Shown one piece after another: positions 11,857 to 22,866 of a DNA stretch of 64,000 nucleotides. Position 1 is the stretch's first letter, and each line of letters starts with the position of its first letter. Location: NCBI GenBank assembly GCA_004154925.1, contig QJNS01000012.1, forward strand, positions 186,001 to 250,000. The letters run 5' to 3'. Source of the stretch: Monosporascus cannonballus (taxonomy: Eukaryota; Ascomycota; Sordariomycetes; Xylariales). The notes under the pieces were generated by a model. The model was not told the origin of the DNA and searched no databases. It saw nothing but the letters and a program-made list of their open reading frames with translations. The position numbers and the translations under genes were made by a program.

Positions 11857-13695
11857 ATGCCAACTAATACCGAAATGGCTACCGCTTCGAAGCCTCCCCG
11901 ACCCCTTACTGGCATTGACGTTGACGACATCGACATGGAGTCGGCAAACTCATCACAACAGTCGCTTCCCTCGACAGAAGGTCCAACCTCGCCTATAGAT
12001 CTAGAGACCTGCGCCCACTCAAACCCGGATCAACCCATTCCCTTCAAGACAGAGCCGATCGACTCGCAATCCCGTCAGACAATTCCTTCGTCTTTGACAC
12101 CGCCGCCGTCTTCCCAGTATCCCGCAGCCCAGCCGACCGACGGCAACGGCAACGGCAATGGCAACGGCAATGGCACTCTAGGCCCGTCCGTGGGCTATAT
12201 CAGCTCCCAGCGAGCCAACGTGTTCTCGCCGCCGGCAACCACCCTCAACAAAAATACCAACGCTAGCCGCCGCTATGGCACTGCCTCCTCGGGCGCCGCT
12301 CTCCCTGTTGCCGCTAATACTGCACCAGATTATGTTCCGCCGACCGCGGTCCAGATCGCTGACGCATCGGCTGACGAGGTTCGGAATATGTTGCATGCCT
12401 GTCTAGCCGAGAACGCCAGACTCAAGATGGAGACGGCCCATCATAAGCTCCAATACAACCTGCTCAGCATGCAGGCCGACGAGGACGCCAAGAGAGCTGC
12501 TGTGGAGCACGATATGACCAGACGAGAGGTCCAGGCCCTACGCTTGGCCGAGGACTCCCGCCTGGCCCGGCGGGAGCTTGACGCCGCTGCTCAGACGACC
12601 CTAGCCAAGTACCTCCAGCTCAAGGATTGGTACGACGCCGCTGTGGAGGAGAATGACGGCCTATACAGGCGCGTGAAGCTCGCAAAGAAGGTCATACAGC
12701 AGAAGGAAGACGAGGTTATTAGTCTGACTGACGAGCGCGACATGTTGTTGAACCGCATCCGTGAGAACCGCGAACACTTCCACATGCTTTGCAGTCCTGG
12801 AGGCGTTTTCCATGGGGCCCTGACGCCCAAGACCCCAGCGGCCGCGACCCCACAGCAGCAGCAGCATTGTCGAACTACCCCACAGCACACGCCTAAGACA
12901 ATCTACCATCGGGAGGCTCGTCACGAGAATGATCCGGAACAGGGCGGGTTTGCCGTTCTCCTTCAAGCCCTCAGCCACGAGAACAACAGTGCTCCCTCGA
13001 CTCCTATTCCGACTGGCCGTCCCCCGCCTCGAATGCCGTCGAGGCATACGCGTGGCGTCCAGTCTTTGTCGTCCCTGCCGACCACCCCGTCTTCACGTGC
13101 CCATGGAGGCGATCATCCGGGCCTACTCCCCTCGGTGAATCTGGTGACTCAGACGGAGCCGGCTCGCCGCTATAGCGGAAGCAGGATCGTAATGGAGGCG
13201 CCAACGCCAACCAGACGCAAGAGCCGTGAGAGCACGATTTCTGCCGATGACAACGAAGAGCTGGCGCGTGCGGCATTAGAATCCGTGGCGGCTGCTACCC
13301 AGTCATACATGTCGCAGGACTCGCGCGGATCGCGGCGCCGCAACGGGAACGAAGAAGAGGTGTTCGAGAGCCAAGCCAGCCAGGCGGCGTCGGAGATGCT
13401 TCGCCGGGACCCCCGCGAGACATACGTGGAAGTTGCCAGTTCGGTGGGGTCCAGAGACGGGACTCCGGTCCCGACAGAGAAGACGGCGAAGCTCCAGTCA
13501 AAACTGTTCGCCGGAGTCAACAAGGCCGCCCCAGCATCGGAGAAGCGCAAGTTCGGCAGCGGGGCGGTCGATATGGTGGATGACACTCGAAGAGATGGCT
13601 TCACAAGTCCAGCGAAGAGGATGAAGCACGGAAGTGGTGCTGATGAGGCACACCAGAGAATCGGTCTAGGTATCCGATATAGCCGGGAAACATAG
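11857..13695 (+). CDS. Conserved fungal coiled-coil protein of unknown function
   Basis: A single uninterrupted frame of 612 residues. Residues 1-165 are disordered and rich in Ser, Pro and Thr, with an Asn-Gly repeat near residue 97. Residues about 170-312 form a long amphipathic coiled coil (heptad-like, rich in Ala, Leu, Arg, Glu) ending in the conserved-looking stretch SLTDERDMLLNRIRENREHF. The C-terminal half is basic and disordered, with several SP/TP sites and a possible nuclear signal (KRKFGSG, PAKRMKHGS). This suggests a nuclear or cytoskeletal scaffold, probably phosphoregulated. I do not recognise a named family. A possible alternative start is the ATG at codon 7. Confidence 0.72.
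   Translation: MPTNTEMATASKPPRPLTGIDVDDIDMESANSSQQSLPSTEGPTSPIDLETCAHSNPDQPIPFKTEPIDSQSRQTIPSSLTPPPSSQYPAAQPTDGNGNGNGNGNGTLGPSVGYISSQRANVFSPPATTLNKNTNASRRYGTASSGAALPVAANTAPDYVPPTAVQIADASADEVRNMLHACLAENARLKMETAHHKLQYNLLSMQADEDAKRAAVEHDMTRREVQALRLAEDSRLARRELDAAAQTTLAKYLQLKDWYDAAVEENDGLYRRVKLAKKVIQQKEDEVISLTDERDMLLNRIRENREHFHMLCSPGGVFHGALTPKTPAAATPQQQQHCRTTPQHTPKTIYHREARHENDPEQGGFAVLLQALSHENNSAPSTPIPTGRPPPRMPSRHTRGVQSLSSLPTTPSSRAHGGDHPGLLPSVNLVTQTEPARRYSGSRIVMEAPTPTRRKSRESTISADDNEELARAALESVAAATQSYMSQDSRGSRRRNGNEEEVFESQASQAASEMLRRDPRETYVEVASSVGSRDGTPVPTEKTAKLQSKLFAGVNKAAPASEKRKFGSGAVDMVDDTRRDGFTSPAKRMKHGSGADEAHQRIGLGIRYSRET
12142..12174 (+). repeat. In-frame GGCAAY microsatellite (Gly-Asn repeat)
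   Basis: A hexamer GGCAAC/GGCAAT repeated about five times encodes alternating Gly and Asn in the disordered N-terminal part of the coiled-coil protein. The length is probably variable between strains. Confidence 0.8.
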
Positions 13696-14745
13696 AAACC
13701 CTGGAAGCACTTGGTCGCCCAACGAGGGCCCGTGGGAGGGCTTGCATTTGTTCGTAGGTTATGTATCTGGCTTGGCCATGTCAGACCACGACGTCGGTAC
13801 AGTTCAAGGTGGACGACTTGAATTTCAAGCTAGGGAGAGGGACTACATAAGTATATTCGGTACTTTTACATCCTGACTATTTATACAGTACTATCTCGGT
13901 ATGGCTGCTAGCGCTTCAGTATTTAACGTTGATCCCTTCTTATCAAAAGTAGTTAGCAGCCGTTAAAACTACTCCTGTATAGCAAGCCAGGTTAATGTAA
14001 GGAAAGGCAGGGCAAAATAAGTCAGATTCGTTCAAGACAGCGGACAAATAACGTGGCTTCCTTGGTGCATTTCAATCCGTATATATCCCTTTAATGCACC
14101 CGAACACTTGCCGCGGTCCGATCCCGGGCGGGGAACGGGGAATGGGGCATCCCGGAATTTTCATTACCACGTAGCCACTCGCGTTATGCGCTAACTACAT
14201 GCATGTAGGCTAGAATTTGCCATACACTGGTACCAGGCCGTGGTTGGATTTGCCTTGCCTGTGTCATAGATCGGAAGCTACTGCAGAATCTGCCTACCCA
14301 TGATGTACTTGGTGGCATTTCATATATCTAGGGTCTAGGAGATATACTTACATAATATCATAGGAGGTAGGTGTATATATACATATATATATATATCCAT
14401 AGCTGTTAACCGACACGAAGATCACATATATACCGAGCTCTCCGCGCTTGCTCGAATGCTCCGAATACCTGATACCGGTGCCCTATATCTCCCTACTTTC
14501 AGACTTTGCCCCTAAACATCTAGAGTTATATATGCTTACCGTTGGTATATTCCCTATCGTGATTTCATTCAGTGCAATATCATCTTGGCTGGCTGTGAGA
14601 ATGAAGAGTGGTGGTTAGCAATCCTAGGCTATCCGGCAATTGATTTCACCTCCCAACCGCTCCCCCCAGTCCTCCTCTCTTTAACTATACCATCCATCTC
14701 TCAGCTACGTGGATTTGCTACTGCCACCCAGAATTGTCCCTCATC
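13696..14745. other. Intergenic, 1.05 kb, with TA microsatellite
   Basis: No gene is seen between the coiled-coil gene and the thiolase gene. An alternating TA/CATA tract lies at about 14370-14397. The last 200 bp before the thiolase ATG are pyrimidine-rich, as expected for a fungal promoter and leader. Confidence 0.55.
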
Positions 14746-16002
14746 ATGGCCTTCTCCAAGGGTCTTAGCTCGATTCTTTCGAGGTCCCCATCCGATGTCG
14801 TCCTTTTATCTGCCCTCCGCACCCCAATATGTCGGTCCTATCGCGGACAACTCAAGGACGCTTACCCTGAAGAGTTGCTGTCGGTTGTTCTGCGCGCCAC
14901 ACTTGATGCCAACCCGAACCTACCTCCCGAGCATGTGGAGGACGTGGCTGTCGGTGTTGTCCTATCCGAGCTGGGCGGTAGCAAGGCTGCCCGCATGGCC
15001 ATGAACCACGTGGGCTTTCCCAACACCACGAGCTTATATACCGTCAATCGAGCCTGCAGCAGTAGCCTGCAGAGCATAGCTCTCACTGCCGCTCAGATCC
15101 GCACCGGTATGATCAACGCCGGCATAGCGGCCGGCATGGAGAGCATGACGCGGAATTACGCCAGCAGGGCAATTCCGACCGACCTGTGGCCCGAGCTGAA
15201 AGACAGCCCTGTCCAGGGCGCGCGTGATTGCATCATGCCCATGGGTATCACGAGCGAGAATGTCGCCGCGCGTTACGGCGTGGGCCGCAGGGAGCAAGAT
15301 GAGTTCGCCGTCGAGTCGCACCGCCGCGCCGCGAGTGCCCAGGCCCGCGGTCTCTTCGACGAAGAGATCGTCCCGGTGCGCACGAGATTCCAGGAGGTGG
15401 ACAAGCAGGGAAACAAGGTCGGCGACGAGAGGCCCATCGAGGTCACCCGGGACGACGGCATCAGGGCAAGTGCCACCCTGGAGGCGCTCGCCAAGCTGAA
15501 GCCGGCCTTCAAGAGCGACGGTGCCAGCACCGCGGGTAATTCGAGCCAGGTCAGCGACGGCGCAGCAGCGGCGATGCTGATGAGGAGGAGCACCGCGGCC
15601 GAGCTGGGCCTCACGTCGAGCATCATGGGCAAATTCGTAGCTGCTACAGTGGCCGGGTGCGCACCCGATGAGATGGGTATCGGGCCTGCGCTGGCGATTC
15701 CCAGGCTGCTCGGTCAACTCGGCCTCGAGAACGAGGACGTGGATAGATGGGAGATCAACGAGGCGTTCGCAAGCCAAGCCATCTACTGTGTGAGGGAGCT
15801 CGGGCTAGAGAAGGCGTGGGAGCAGGGCAAGGTAAACCCAGATGGAGGCGCCATTGCCCTTGGCCATCCCCTGGGCGCTACGGGTGCGAGGATGACAGGT
15901 ACCTTGATGCACGGTCTGCGCCGGACGGGCGGCGAAGTCGGCGTTGTGAGTATGTGTGTAGGCACAGGCATGGGTATGGCTGGACTTTTCGTGAGGGAGT
16001 AA
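14746..16002 (+). CDS. 3-ketoacyl-CoA thiolase (acetyl-CoA C-acyltransferase)
   Basis: Cleaves 3-ketoacyl-CoA with CoA, the last step of fatty-acid beta-oxidation. Intronless, 418 residues from the ATG at 14746, the usual length. The nucleophile is Cys104 in VNRACSSSLQS; the usual fungal form has Q for A and G for the fourth S, so the loop is slightly divergent. His374 lies in GGAIALGHPLGATGARM, and the second active Cys404 in SMCVGTGMGMAGLF. NEAFASQA is also present. There is no C-terminal SKL-type signal (it ends FVRE), and the N-terminus (MAFSKGLSSILSRSP) is basic but is not a clear PTS2 peptide, so peroxisomal versus mitochondrial location is open. An acetoacetyl-CoA thiolase is a less likely alternative. 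Confidence 0.9.
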   Translation: MAFSKGLSSILSRSPSDVVLLSALRTPICRSYRGQLKDAYPEELLSVVLRATLDANPNLPPEHVEDVAVGVVLSELGGSKAARMAMNHVGFPNTTSLYTVNRACSSSLQSIALTAAQIRTGMINAGIAAGMESMTRNYASRAIPTDLWPELKDSPVQGARDCIMPMGITSENVAARYGVGRREQDEFAVESHRRAASAQARGLFDEEIVPVRTRFQEVDKQGNKVGDERPIEVTRDDGIRASATLEALAKLKPAFKSDGASTAGNSSQVSDGAAAAMLMRRSTAAELGLTSSIMGKFVAATVAGCAPDEMGIGPALAIPRLLGQLGLENEDVDRWEINEAFASQAIYCVRELGLEKAWEQGKVNPDGGAIALGHPLGATGARMTGTLMHGLRRTGGEVGVVSMCVGTGMGMAGLFVRE

Positions 16003-16478
16003 AGCACACAGACACAAGCACACGCCGGTGCGCATGTCTTCGACCTTCCCTCTTTTGCCAGGGCCGTCTGGATGATACTAATGTCACGTCTTGAAGACCT
16101 TGGTCCCAACTAGGTTCTTTGTTTGATATAGCATATCAACATGAACCCGGCATGTCCAGGGGGGTGCAAATCAATGAACAAAGCAACCGATGTTCGCATC
16201 CAGTCTCCAAGGTCCAACGTCAAGCCCGCTTTCGGTCTTCGATATTCTTTTAGAATACTATACTTAGCCATTGAAGGGGGTTACAAGAGACAGCGGAAAG
16301 GGGGATGGGGAAGACAAAGTTCCGAGCCATCGACCAGGCAAATTCCTAGGATAAACCGGGTCAGCGAGCACCACTCTATTATGTGCCTATCGATCCTCAT
16401 TCCCCCAGTCTCGCTCGGGCATTGATGATGACAACGAATTAAACTGGCCAGCCTAAGCTGAATTCGCCGGCTGTAACG
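16003..16478. other. Intergenic, no gene seen
   Basis: 476 bp between the thiolase stop and the next gene. It contains the thiolase 3' region and the promoter of the small membrane protein gene. No coding character is visible. Confidence 0.5.
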
Positions 16479-17009
16479 ATGCTCATTCTCCTCCTAGGCG
16501 CATCGCTCGTGTGGATTGTAGTGTTAACTTTCTTTGTCATCAAGGACTATCGCCTACTGCTCAAGATCTTCCGGTGGCCAATGACAATCTATCTCATTAT
16601 ACTCGGCCTCGTCGTTCCGGAGATCCTAAGGGCTGGGTTGACTGTCAACGCGCAGGAGGACCTCCACTGGGACGCAATCCTCGCCTGGATTGCGTGGTTC
16701 GGCCCGACCGTCCTTTCCATCTTCGATTGGCGCTTCCTACTACCCGCGGGCGGCGTGCCGGTCTGGCTTTTCAGTCGTCCGGAGACGCGGGTCCTACTGA
16801 ATTACGGCCTGGTCAAGTTGGGGTGGCTCGGTGCCTTCTACAGCCCGATGTGGTGGATGATGACGCGGAATAGCGTGCCAGACGTTTGGTCGGTCTTTAG
16901 GCCGCTGCGAGAGGGATTCTTGACTTCCGTCGTCGGGCAGGCGGCGAGCACCAGCGTCAGCGTAGTGCGGTCGCTGATCGGCAAGTCTTATATACCGGCG
17001 AAGGCTTAG
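16479..17009 (+). CDS. Small multipass membrane protein, family not recognised
   Basis: A single frame of 176 residues with GC-rich third positions, like its neighbours. Hydrophobic segments are visible at about residues 1-22, 33-52, 66-92 and 105-127, with many Trp residues. A short polar C-terminal region ends YIPAKA. There is no signal peptide cleavage motif, and the first segment is probably a membrane anchor. No catalytic motif is seen. It could be a lineage-specific protein, or the 3' part of a longer gene with an upstream exon I did not find. Confidence 0.55.
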   Translation: MLILLLGASLVWIVVLTFFVIKDYRLLLKIFRWPMTIYLIILGLVVPEILRAGLTVNAQEDLHWDAILAWIAWFGPTVLSIFDWRFLLPAGGVPVWLFSRPETRVLLNYGLVKLGWLGAFYSPMWWMMTRNSVPDVWSVFRPLREGFLTSVVGQAASTSVSVVRSLIGKSYIPAKA

Positions 17010-18590
17010 AATGACTACGGCCGAGCGAGGCTATGGGTTATTTACCCTCGGGGGTCTCCTGGGGCATGCCTTTCACGGGTAGCCGGTATTGGACGCAAGA
17101 TGGCGGTGCTGATTTGACGACTGGATGACCTCTGTCGCAGAAAACCTTGGACGCGTCTGTCCCAACGGTTACCCGTCACATGGAGGGTGGTGTTAACCCT
17201 TACATGACAGCAAGGACGAACGGCCGTCTTGAACTCAAATACCCCGACAATAACAATAAAGCAGCTATACCTGCGTTATTCCGTCCCATGGTGATATTCT
17301 AGTGCCGCCCACCTTGTATTAAGTATGGCGCCTCTCATGTTGATGTGTTTGAGCTTTTATATTTCACCTAAATTTTTTATTGTTTCCACAGTAGAGACTG
17401 CCCTTTAAGCTTATTATGAGGACCGTTCCTCCACCGTTTCTTTTATTCGCTTTTTGATGTTGCACAGTACTTATTTGGAACAAAATAATTTTGTAGTTGG
17501 ATATAACCGTCTGTAACGCTATTGCGGACAAGGCAATAGCAGCGTCACTTTCCCACAACAGGTATTAAGTAAAGGTAGCATGATGGCGGACAGGCTGGAA
17601 AGGTGCAAAGGTGCAACCTGTGCTCTACTAAGTCCCAACGGGGGATTTGGCCCCGAGGAGGGCCGGCGACTGCTTCCTCAGCTGTCTCAGCAAGGGTCGT
17701 CGGATGCCCTTTTGTAGTCTCTCCTACACACACCTCTAAACAGTTACGATAGGTTTGCAAGGGTGAGGATTGCTGATAATATAGTGTGCTCCATCCCCAG
17801 CTCTGTCAGTTCTGGTGGCCTGGCTGAGTCATTGATCCTACCTATGCGATGCTTAGAACCAGCCATCTCGCGGCGACGGTTTCTCTTTGATGCCTAGGGC
17901 TGTCATCGTGGTGAGCCCTCCCGTGTCATCTCTGGAGAGGAAACTTGACTGATGTGGAATCCGATACGCCATTGCAATTCCCCTCGGCTCATGCCTCGGT
18001 CGTCAGGCATCGTGTGAGTAATCTCAAACGCAGGGGTCGTCGTCGTCGCCTTCATAATATCGGCCGGCTTGTAAGGCATAACTACTCGTGCGGACTAGAC
18101 GCCCGTGGTTATCGTGGTTGGTCTTGCTTGTGGACATTGTTAGAAGTGTGGTTCGGGCAGTGAATGGCAGTAGTAGGCATAGCGGAGGCGCAGGCCTCTG
18201 GCAAATATACGAGAATCGACAGCGCACCGTCCCATTATATACGGTGACCTCTACTTCGTGGCTATACAACGGATTCTAATAGACAACGTCTCTGGGTGAT
18301 ATCCATCTCCACGATAATCTGGCGAGGCCTAGCGAGAGAGCCCGCTGAGAAACCACTTACCACTCGGGGCACGGGCGGCTGGAGCTTGGGAGTTTAGGCC
18401 TGACAGCGACTTCCGAAGATTGAGCAGTCGATTACTCAGCATTCAGGAAGTACAATCAGTGGCATATGCGCACTGACAGCACGGCTCGGCTGATAGCATT
18501 CGCTTATAAATTCGTGGTCTCCTGTGTTGAAACGCGGTGTGGACTATAAATAAGACAAGCACGTCCCTAACGCTCCGCCCCGTTAACGTT
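17010..18590. other. Intergenic 1.6 kb, no gene seen
   Basis: Balanced base composition at first, with no open frame of coding character. It leads into the AT-rich repeat block. The poly-T/A stretch near 17360-17500 is locally AT-rich. Confidence 0.5.
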
Positions 18591-19394
18591 TTAGCTCCTT
18601 AACGCTCCACGCAATTAACGGTTTGTAGTTCTGAAGTACCATTACATGCTTCGTAAATATATAATACATTTAAAGAAATAAAGAGGTAAATCATAAAAGG
18701 ATTTCGTATATATAAAAATAAAAGAAAATAAATGCATAAAAAAACTGCTCCGATAAAACTTATTCTCTTAATAATTTAAGATGAAAGTATATAATTTATA
18801 TATACTGAGTAAATTAATGTAAACTTTTTTTATTTAAAGTTAATATTAGTTTAAATTGTATTTGTTAAGCGGAGTTGAAAAATATCGGAAATTGTTATAT
18901 ATTATAATGTATACGATAAATATTATATCTTATATTTTTGAAAATAGTAATTAATGGTTTTTATAGTTAGAATAAGATATATATACACAACTGGTGTCGG
19001 CTTAGGAGGCTCACATGCGTGGTACCGACAAGCTTCCACTCTGATGAACCTCATGCCCGCTGGCTTTACGGTTCGGCAGGGCTAAACAATATGACTTAAG
19101 AGATGTTAAGCTTTGCGCAGTAAACATTAAGTACGCATAAAAGGCTTTAAGCCCCCGCCAGTCTTACGACTCGAGAAGCCGTGGGAACGATAAACCCTTT
19201 TATAAACAGCTTCTTTATCGCGTTATTACTTACATAATATCAGTACATACCTAATACGTCATTTACATTCACCCACTCCACGTACGTGATACAAAATTAC
19301 GTTCATAAACGCTATTGTTCTGTTATGATTTGAGCCCTTTCGCTCCCTTACTCTCAACCGTCCACACAGCTATTGGATTTCCAGTTTCTAGCTA
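18591..19394. other. AT-rich, RIP-like flank outside the transposon
   Basis: Roughly 18640-18980 is strongly AT-rich, like the interior of the adjacent element, but lies outside its terminal repeat. It is therefore a separate mutated repeat scrap or spread of mutation from it. The following 19000-19380 is less AT-rich. At 18995-19030 a 36-bp segment starts TGTCGG and ends CCGACA, an inverted pair that resembles LTR ends but is too short to call. Confidence 0.45.
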
Positions 19395-19397
19395 TTA

Positions 19398-19423
19398 GGT
19401 GGTGTTCGGGGCACTTCAACAAC
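19398..19423 (+). repeat. Left terminal inverted repeat of the Harbinger-type element
   Basis: 26 bp beginning GGTGGTGTTCGGGGC, preceded by TTA at 19395-19397. The similarity to the right end continues imperfectly for about 12 more bases (TATTT.TGG). Confidence 0.93.
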
Positions 19424-20339
19424 TGATATTTATGGCCTGTGCCAACCCTGTCAATCAGCAAGACGCTAACGAATTTGCTGATGCTGATTTCTCCACTGTT
19501 TTAAGTTTCGCTTCAATCGGCTGATTTTAACGAACGGGCTTCGGCTCCAATTAGCTCTATTGCTTCGTAATATAACTAAATCGTTACCGTTTCTTAATAT
19601 ATATGGTATTAAATATGGTATTAACACTTTTACCTAACGGAATATAACGTATTCGAAAAAGAATCGAAAATATATTAACTGAAAAAGCATCAACTTATTT
19701 AAAGGACGAAAAATATTAAAAAATATTTATAAGGTAATTTAATTTCCTATACAAAATTAACGGTTAATACCAAAACCTTTCAGAATTCAGAGTTTTCGCG
19801 AAAAAAAGATACCTTATTCTTAACATAACTATTATTCTATTAACGTAAGCTAAGGCAGAAAATCCTCCGGGCTTATCGATCATTATCTGCACCCGATAAC
19901 GTCACATTAAAATTACTAAGGTTTCTATCGATCCTAAACCTTCTTAAACGAACCAAAGGCCGAACCCAGCCGAAAGCAATAATTAACTGTAGGCGCGTTA
20001 TTCATAAACTTTATATAAAGTAATAATATTTCTTAAGTTATATCAAAAATAAATTAATGAAAAACTTAATATTCCGAATTATAAAATTAAAAAATGCGAT
20101 TATTAAATTATAATTAATAAATTAAACGCATAAAGGATTTCCGTAACAAAAAAACAGGTAAAAAATAAATATAATTATTTTTAAAAAAAGATTTAAATAT
20201 GGCTTATATTAAAAAAAATTAATTTCGGTTAAAATAAAAATTTCCAAATTTTTATGGTTAAGTCCGAAATATAAAAAAACTATTTAAAAATTAATAATAT
20301 TTTCTATATTAAACTATATAATAATAATTAACCATTACC

Positions 20340-20940
20340 TAGATATGCCTCAAAGTAAAGGCTTTCCGGTATAAAACTCTAAAACATATTAAGTTTTACG
20401 AAATCGTATTCGGGCCTTCCGTTAAAGCTAAAGGCGAATTAGCTATTAGCTTTAAAAGGGATATTAACGCTATTATTTGCTTTATTCAAAAGGTATTATA
20501 AGCTTTTTTTTCGCAAAAATCGGCTACCGGCGAGGAAAGGGATAGCTTCGTCAAAAAGGCCGAAAATACTTTCGCGTTATAATAAATACGCGCCCGCTTT
20601 CGTAAACGCCTTATTAACAATTCGGAAACGTAACGCAAAAATAAAAAACCTAAAGAATATAATAATTTATTAGTAAAAAAAGCTTTAAACAAATTATTAA
20701 AGCAATAATTCGCAATAAAAAGCTAATTTAAGGTATGGAGTTAAATATAAAATAGGCTTTCGGGATTTTTAATAATATTTATACCGATTAATTTAACAAT
20801 AATACGTTATTTTACATCGTCCGAGTTTAAGTACGTAACAACCGTTTCGTTACCATATTTCTTAATTTAAATGATAATTTAAAACTTTAATAATTTAAAT
20901 ATTTTAAAAAAATTAAGGATACGGGCGGCGGAAATTACGC
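20340..20940 (+). pseudogene. Relic of a second element-borne gene
   Basis: One plus-strand frame from about 20342 reads as degraded protein: it contains HIKFYEIVFGPSVKAKGELA, SFKRDINAIICFIQKVL, ATGEERDSFVKKAE and FRKRLINNSE, with TAA stops between. A second frame-consistent piece follows (AFGIFNNIYTD, FYIVRV, RNNRFVTIFLNLND). It points opposite to the transposase relic. Harbinger elements normally carry a second gene for a Myb/SANT-like DNA-binding protein, but I cannot see a convincing SANT signature here, so its role is unassigned. Confidence 0.6.
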
Positions 20941-21459
20941 GCGTAACAAAAAAAAGATATTTTATAATAATAACGGAAGTAATAAAAATAATACAAATAT
21001 GGAATTATAAAAATATTAAAAGTATTAAAATTATGGAAATAATAAAAATAATAAAAAAATAACGTAAAAAAAGGAACTTTTTTCTTAAAATTATTTTGTT
21101 CTTAATTAATATATTTTATTATAATATAATATATAAATTATCCCAATTTCAAAAATATTAAATTCCTATACAAAATAAATATATTCTAAATTTAATAATT
21201 TTTAAATTATTATAACGAAAAAACTAAAAAAAAAATTAAAAAACTTTTCGTATTTATTAATTAATTTACCATACCCTAATATTAAACCTTTTTTTAATTA
21301 ATTTACAATAATAATAATGTTTTTATTTTATCATTTTCGCCTTTAATTTTTTCTAGATTTCTAATACGTATTCTATATTTTTTTCGCGATTTTATTACGA
21401 TATTTTATAATAAAGAAATATACGCCGCCTTACCTTTTTATGTACGTAAAGTTATTCGC

Positions 21460-22020
21460 TTAATTTTTATCATTAATATAAGCTTTTTTATTTAATTTTA
21501 CGAATTTATCAGGGTCGATTTCGCTATAATTTAATAAGAAATTAAAAAGGCCAGCGGTAACGTAAATACCTTTTAACATAATATTAATACGTAAATAAAA
21601 CTTTTCCTTAAAAATCTTAAAAATATCTTTTTATTTGCCGAAAACCCTTTCGATAATATTTCGTAATTACGTATACCTTAGATTATATAACTTTTTCGGC
21701 ATACGTAACTTTATTTTGGCCTGCGTTTATTTTTAAAAATAATACCATATTCCGTAATACGGAATAAGGATTCGCTTACCAGTAACATATCCAACATCGC
21801 CGAACAAATATTTATTTTTAAAAATAAAAAAGTTATTACGATTAACCGCATTATTAAAAATTTTACCGTTATTCGCAAAACCTTTTTAATTTGTTAATAT
21901 ATAAATAAACTTTTTATTAAAGTTATAAATAATTAATACGTTCGTTATTAACTTTTTTTTACGGTTTTTTCATATTTTTTGCTTAAAAACGTTATTTTTA
22001 ATCCTAACCTTAAAGTAAAA
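21460..22020 (-). pseudogene. Relic of DDE_4 (HARBI1-like) transposase
   Basis: One minus-strand frame, broken by stops, keeps the landmarks of Harbinger nucleases in the right order. These are a KNRKKK block matching the usual RNRKG, then FNKKFIYILTN, then LFGDVGYVTGKRILIPYY (the conserved GDAGY region), then LRNIIERVFGK near the C-terminus. The frame ends after a tail reading AGLFNFLLNYSEIDP. The interrupting stops sit where the family usually has Trp or Gln, which is what C-to-T change on either strand creates. The N-terminal half upstream of 22020 is too mutated to trace with confidence. Non-functional. Confidence 0.82.
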
Positions 22021-22866
22021 ATTATTAAACGTTTTTAATACGTTTATAAACTATAAAAAAAATTTCCCGTTATTTACGATTTTCCGGTAAAGGTAAATAT
22101 TAATAAATTTAATAATAAAACGTATTAATATTATAAAAGCATTTAAGATTTTATAAAATAAGCGATAAATAATATTATTACTTTTTATAAAACAATTTGC
22201 CGCAAACCGAATAAAAAACCTTTAAATTATAATATAAAAAAATTATTATTTTTTCGTTTACCGAAATCCATAATATTTTTAAGCCCGTATTTATTAATAG
22301 CTAGCTGCATAACGTATAATACATATTTTTTTTATCTTTATAATTTTTCGAAAATGATTATTAGTTAAATATAATATCCCGGATTTATACGTATTATTTA
22401 TTAAGTTATTAATATATATTTTTATACGGCGTTAAAAATTAAAATTAATAATTACGAAAATAATAATAAAAATAATTAATTATTTCCGTTAATAACGGCG
22501 CGTTTTTTGCGTTTTCCGTATTACCACCATAATTCCTAATTACGAAAAGCGTTAAATTTTATTACGAGATTACAAAATAATAATTACGGAGGTTTAGGTT
22601 TATGGCGTTATCAAAATATATAACTAAAAGGATAACTTAAAACTAAGGCAGGGCTTCTGATGTAGTTCATACGTTATCTATCAGCAATTTCAGCACTTTA
22701 AGGGCTGCTAAAGCTGAAGTGGGGGAAAATCAATATACTGATTAAATATGATTCGTCCAAGCCTGCCAAGAAAATCAGTAATTTTCAGCAGAAAAAAAGT
22801 GGGAATACTGATATTGATGGATACGAACGGATTACTGAAGATGATGTTGATTCCCCACAAATACGG

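Noticed and set aside
15034..15777. 247-codon minus-strand frame inside the thiolase gene
   Set aside because: Antisense shadow of a well-conserved enzyme; no domain seen.
20486..20692. 68-codon minus-strand open frame inside the transposon
   Set aside because: The plus-strand relic over the same bases gives a more protein-like and longer reading; the minus frame is open by chance in AT-rich DNA.
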